From the IMG/VR virus record IMGVR_UViG_3300008114_001706, positions 1-21,993 of that record: DNA of 21,993 nt; one strand, 5' to 3'. Origin of the DNA: a virus. How positions within the stretch are numbered: position 1 is the stretch's first letter; every line of letters starts with the position of its first letter. Position numbers and translations under genes: made by a program. The notes under the pieces were generated by a model. That model was not told the DNA's origin. It saw only the letters and a program-made list of their open reading frames with translations, and searched no databases. Of this stretch, positions 19,401 to 21,993 are shown one piece after another.

Positions 19401-21205
19401 GGTCACGTGAGCCAATGGTTCTCTCTGCTACTGTAGATATGCGTAAGCGTTGGAAAGCAGGCGGTTTAGAAGATCGTTATATAAAGATGATGACTGATCC
19501 TATCCGCAATAACGCTAAACTTAGCGATGCTGAGAAGGCAGTTCTAATCAAGGACGCAGAATCTAAAGCTAAAATTAAGATTATTGAACTGACTCAAGAC
19601 CTTGCTAAAGAGCGAGTACTTGCATATGTAGATAATCCAGAGGTTCGTACACAGTTAGCATTTACAATGCGTAACTTTGCTCGCTACTATCGTGCAACTG
19701 AAGACTTTTATCGCCGTGCATTGCGTGGTGTTCGCTATAACCCAGAATCAATCGCACGTTTATCACTAACTTATGAAGGTGTATCCCACTCTGGTTTCAT
19801 CCAGAAGGACGATCAGGGTGAGGCTTACTTCATTTACCCTGGTATGCAACCAGTTTACGCAGCAATGTCTAAACTTGCTACAGTATTTGGCATCAAAGGT
19901 GCATTCGTTGCACCTATGCCAGTAGAGTTTGGTGCAAAGCTCAATATGATTTCACCATCTATGAATCCAGACTCGTTGTTCCCAACGTTCTCTGGTCCAT
20001 TGGCGGCATTGCCAGTCAGGATGATGTACGAGCTAGTTCCAGCACTAAAAGAAACAGAGAAGTATCTCTTTGGTGAGTACGGTGAAGACCAACCAATCAT
20101 TAACGCTATCCTTCCAGCCCACATTAACCGTGCATTGGGTGCATTAAACAAGGATGAACGTGATTCACAGTACGCATCAGCTTTCCGTAAGGCAGTTACC
20201 TACTTAGAGGCTACTGGTAACGGACTAAAGATTACAAAAGATGCACAAGGTAATGAAGTTCCACCATCACCTGGCGATCTAGAGGAATACCAGGACAGAC
20301 TGAAGGCAACAACACAGACAGTCTTGGGTATGCGCTTCTTTAGCGCCTTGATATTGCCAGCATCACCATCAGTTCAGCTCAAGTCTGAGATGGCTGGATG
20401 GGTTCGTGATAACGAACGTACAAGTTTCAAGCAGGTATTCTCTAACTTAGTTACTGAGTATAACGGTGATTACACACGTGCTACTGAGGAATGGATTAAA
20501 CTGTTTCCAAAGCAAATGCCATACACAGTATCTGAATCCAAGAAGAATACAGTTGCTGTTATCAAGTATGGCGAGGCAGCGGGTAACTGGGTAGATAACA
20601 ACACAGAACTACTTAAGAAATACCCAGAAGCAGCAGCATTCTTGATTCCAAACATTGGCAAGTTCAGTTATGACTCTTACAAAACTATGATGAACGAAGG
20701 TTTCCTTGATAAGAAGCAGGTTGGTGACTTCCTTCGTGAGACACAGATTGCTACTGATAAGCAGTATTACTTCCAGCAACGTAAAGACTATCTTGCAACT
20801 CTAGCATCTACCACATCAGTAGATCAGAAGCGTATGATTAACCAGCAATGGGATAACTGGTCAGGTCAGTTTATGTCAGTTCGTCCAATGCTACAGACAG
20901 AGTTTGCATCAGGTGGAGCATCAGATGTTCGCCGTGAGATTGCTCTGAAAGACCTACGTAATATGTTTACTAATGAGAAGAATCTTCCTAAGACGAAGAC
21001 AGTAGCAGTTCTTCGGCAGATGCTTCAGGCTTATGATAATTTTAGCGCACAGTTCTCATCTATTACGGATAGAACAGATGCAGCACAGGATCGTAAGAAC
21101 GCTCTTCAAGAAGGTGCTAAGGCTCAGTTGCAACAACTAGCTGCTAGCAATCCAAATACTAAATCAGCCTATGATGTTTTGTTTGCATCATTGATCGGAG
21201 ACTAA
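16430..21205 (+). CDS. giant internal virion / ejected protein candidate, 1591 aa
   Basis: One uninterrupted frame of 1591 residues starts at GTG 16430, overlapping the previous TAG by one base. I find no cysteine in the whole protein. The start has two LTPEQQ repeats (about 18-56), and most of the chain is Ala/Lys/Asp-rich helix. Residues about 643-690 (SWSHKPWAENL, then AGPRFAVRNSIEDLM) are a more conserved-looking hydrophobic segment. Residues about 1080-1140 (FARYYRATEDFYRRALRG and YNPESIARLSL) resemble parts of large phage proteins that are packed in the capsid and injected with DNA. No peptidase, transglycosylase or polymerase motif is evident. Size, lack of Cys and its place after the portal suggest an internal or ejection protein, possibly of the polyvalent kind. 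A tail or scaffold role cannot be excluded. Confidence 0.6.
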   Translation: MGSTSNNIKAISSQAGLTPEQQEQINGYIKAVDSHQKLSSLPSDVAKLEYGKLTPEQQKSLKDNFGNVEQKRGWLGTALHYTVDPIITAVSAPVKLAFKGVQELSDLSTRAYRTAAIALDQNVNIGKAWTTANDKGDKVFSPSRMAEATRIFGSAYMSVAQKIAEGMTLDQVIATGTEEEKRIAAGASQKKDPLFQDALDAANAAKYSPGRALANALLPQKWEGSGAAYRTISGLGDATFRIFADPTLLLGKAKKAYDVSKYALDNIVGDAGNVQKAFEVASVQRFDQAYVGALKNYSVARKAVKEGGVDPQALVQAGIQLKRIAPEFGDDVIEAMLKQGVVEAGTMKNFLANSEDALRTLRGQAGRQVQLLPRMDAGRQIRIAAVTTGNKVLRFDKSGKRISREIFSDQTTIGGIEAQLMAKTKFIDTRTGDAATANTPKEFLKQVEKSIIGEVERKTAKLRADGAFRMPLDYVQDRIDRFASKFAKVPFFRDNFFDPNAVDSAEKVYQLARLANTRYNSRLFAEAFKAGDEAQKRQIMMGVFNTVAEIRGLNKVPGGKNILDDLANSSREQLFAPRILLRDTKGKPVLNDDGTYRYFEPSNFNDQQFAIFDFQLAEGMSVPKIQDLDGIIDKYQVASRLMSWSHKPWAENLTSAWSFLTLAGPRFAVRNSIEDLMVHLAVGDSAWGLVASKRLSTKLRLGQGGETLGVINKLIKRSDRELYASKIAAAKTVQDARKVMADAVMTDKYLGKLDPQAREIIAEMAEFGAIDELLAGVAEGGKKGITGADHWTDALRTVDKYGTSREYKIDGVTYSKQSGGNYREYSPITAEGKIAWITSIAAIGNDPLGSIALRYMSDNPNSKRIAINKIIEFINSPQYAKQKARFQLYRPGNNADVATHAENVYAATRNLFVNSQDKVNQKLLAKVSIRTPEGGIKINTRDLGIDDLPALAEDAPQFISGPSIMPIADGNPAGKIVGKHWEWVGEMNARWSREPMVLSATVDMRKRWKAGGLEDRYIKMMTDPIRNNAKLSDAEKAVLIKDAESKAKIKIIELTQDLAKERVLAYVDNPEVRTQLAFTMRNFARYYRATEDFYRRALRGVRYNPESIARLSLTYEGVSHSGFIQKDDQGEAYFIYPGMQPVYAAMSKLATVFGIKGAFVAPMPVEFGAKLNMISPSMNPDSLFPTFSGPLAALPVRMMYELVPALKETEKYLFGEYGEDQPIINAILPAHINRALGALNKDERDSQYASAFRKAVTYLEATGNGLKITKDAQGNEVPPSPGDLEEYQDRLKATTQTVLGMRFFSALILPASPSVQLKSEMAGWVRDNERTSFKQVFSNLVTEYNGDYTRATEEWIKLFPKQMPYTVSESKKNTVAVIKYGEAAGNWVDNNTELLKKYPEAAAFLIPNIGKFSYDSYKTMMNEGFLDKKQVGDFLRETQIATDKQYYFQQRKDYLATLASTTSVDQKRMINQQWDNWSGQFMSVRPMLQTEFASGGASDVRREIALKDLRNMFTNEKNLPKTKTVAVLRQMLQAYDNFSAQFSSITDRTDAAQDRKNALQEGAKAQLQQLAASNPNTKSAYDVLFASLIGD

Positions 21206-21206
21206 A

Positions 21207-21953
21207 GTGCCAGTAGGTAAAAGTAGCGGAGTAAGCAAAGGTGTGCCACAGCCTTCTGCTGGAACAGCAGATGCCACTTCATCTGGTGACTGGAACTCTG
21301 GTGGAATCGGTGACGTTTCTTACATCACATCAAGTATTCCTACTGCAGCAAATCCAAACAATGTAGAAAAGACTACTCAAAAGGAACTTATCCGTAAGTT
21401 CTTAGAGATGAGTCCACAAGAGCGCATTGGTATTGGTAATCGTCTCAAGGGTGCTGGGTATCAAGTAGGTGGATTAACTGGTCAAGCTACTAAGGATCTT
21501 CGTAACGCCTACCTCAAGGCTTATGATGACCTTAATCAAGAGATTCTTATTGGTCAGCAACTAGATCTTAATACATTTTTAACTCGTGAAAAAAGTGCTG
21601 GCGGTACTGGAGCACGTCAACCTTATACACAGTCACAAGAAATCAATGATATGTCTGCAAAGACTTTGATTGATGGGATTATTAAGGATCTAACTGGTCG
21701 CCCAAAGGCAAGTCCAGAAGAAATTGAAAAGTATACAGCGATGATTCGTAACCAACAGAAGAAGAACCCACTGGTTACTACATATACAACTAGCGGTGGA
21801 GACACTACTGGTTCAAGAACTACTGGTGGCTTTGGTGCTCAAGAAGCACAGCAATTTTTAATTGACAAGATTTCACAAGGTGATGAAGCTAAGGCAACTC
21901 GTGCTTTGGATGCCTACTCAACTGTAGTAGAGATGTTTGGAGGGTTGCGTTAA
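21207..21953 (+). CDS. probable virion structural protein, 248 aa
   Basis: GTG 21207 has GGAG (21197-21200) in the end of the giant gene. The 248-residue product begins with a Gly/Ser-rich tail (residues 1-50), then a helical part (KELIRKFLEMSPQERIGIG, NAYLKAYDDLNQEILIG), and EINDMSAKTLIDGIIKDLTG followed by KASPEEIEKYTAMIRNQQKK. After a Thr/Gly-rich loop comes a last helix (ATRALDAYSTVVEMFGGLR). Helix-plus-DLTGRPxSPEE segments occur in small structural proteins of podo- and siphophages, so a capsid-interior or connector role is likely. It has no Cys, as does its giant neighbour. Confidence 0.65.
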   Translation: MPVGKSSGVSKGVPQPSAGTADATSSGDWNSGGIGDVSYITSSIPTAANPNNVEKTTQKELIRKFLEMSPQERIGIGNRLKGAGYQVGGLTGQATKDLRNAYLKAYDDLNQEILIGQQLDLNTFLTREKSAGGTGARQPYTQSQEINDMSAKTLIDGIIKDLTGRPKASPEEIEKYTAMIRNQQKKNPLVTTYTTSGGDTTGSRTTGGFGAQEAQQFLIDKISQGDEAKATRALDAYSTVVEMFGGLR

Positions 21954-21993
21954 TGGCGTTACAACCAACACAGAGGAATGAAGAACAACGTCT
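21953..21993 (+). CDS. start of the next structural-module gene (partial)
   Basis: ATG 21953 shares one base with the preceding TAA (TAATG). It runs off the window after MALQPTQRNEEQR. GGAGGG (21939-21944) lies upstream. Too little is present to identify it; it continues the late operon. Confidence 0.6.
   Translation, partial: MALQPTQRNEEQR

Overview
The window is part of a tailed double-stranded DNA bacteriophage genome, or a prophage-like contig. A large terminase, a portal and internal-virion-type genes are encoded on the right; a phage replication and recombination operon lies on the left. The host is very probably an actinobacterium: there is a WhiB-type iron-sulfur regulator, a type of protein essentially confined to Actinobacteria and their phages, and several small Cys-rich proteins look like those of actinophages. 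The base composition looks moderate to low in GC, unlike most cultivated Streptomyces or Mycobacterium phages. By inference this would fit a phage of low-GC freshwater actinobacteria, but nothing in the window proves the host.

Layout. (1) Positions 1-6336, plus strand: a tightly packed operon whose genes abut or overlap by 1-23 bp. It encodes a Cas4/RecB-like Fe-S nuclease, a WhiB-like protein, a RecA/DnaB-fold ATPase, a Holliday-junction-resolvase-like nuclease, a primase split into an overlapping CHC2 zinc-finger gene and a Toprim gene, a DUF1599-type protein, a sigma-70-like factor, two more proteins with PD-(D/E)XK-like signatures, and an FmdB-type zinc ribbon. (2) Positions 6342-6373: a hairpin between convergent operons. 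(3) Positions 6409-11274, minus strand: 23 mostly tiny genes (27-136 codons) read from a good sigma-70 promoter at 11317-11345. They include an ArdC N-terminal-domain antirestriction-like protein, five small CxxC proteins, two one-helix membrane peptides, and at the end a membrane-anchored lytic-transglycosylase-like lysin. Two intergenic regions inside this operon are copies of one element. (4) Positions 11275-12040: about 766 bp without a convincing gene. It holds AGCT iterons (two runs with strict 9-bp phasing), an AT-rich stretch, a 12-bp tandem repeat, a pair of near-identical palindromic operators, several hairpins and an intrinsic terminator. (5) Positions 12041-21993, plus strand: the late operon, with a large terminase carrying an N-terminal HTH, portal, three small proteins, a cysteine-free 1591-residue probable internal/ejected protein, a 248-residue probable structural protein and the start of another gene.

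How it fits together. The left operon supplies DNA replication and recombination plus two transcription regulators (WhiB-like and sigma-like) that could switch host or phage transcription. The minus-strand operon looks like an early accessory/host-takeover arm ending in lysis. The central region between the divergent arms looks like the control hub, with a candidate replication origin or packaging/partition site and operators. The most unusual signals are the AGCT gradient that peaks in the 9-bp iteron arrays, the twin operators, the duplicated hairpin elements, the split overlapping primase, the lysin membrane anchor coded out of frame over another gene, and the giant cysteine-free protein placed straight after the portal module.
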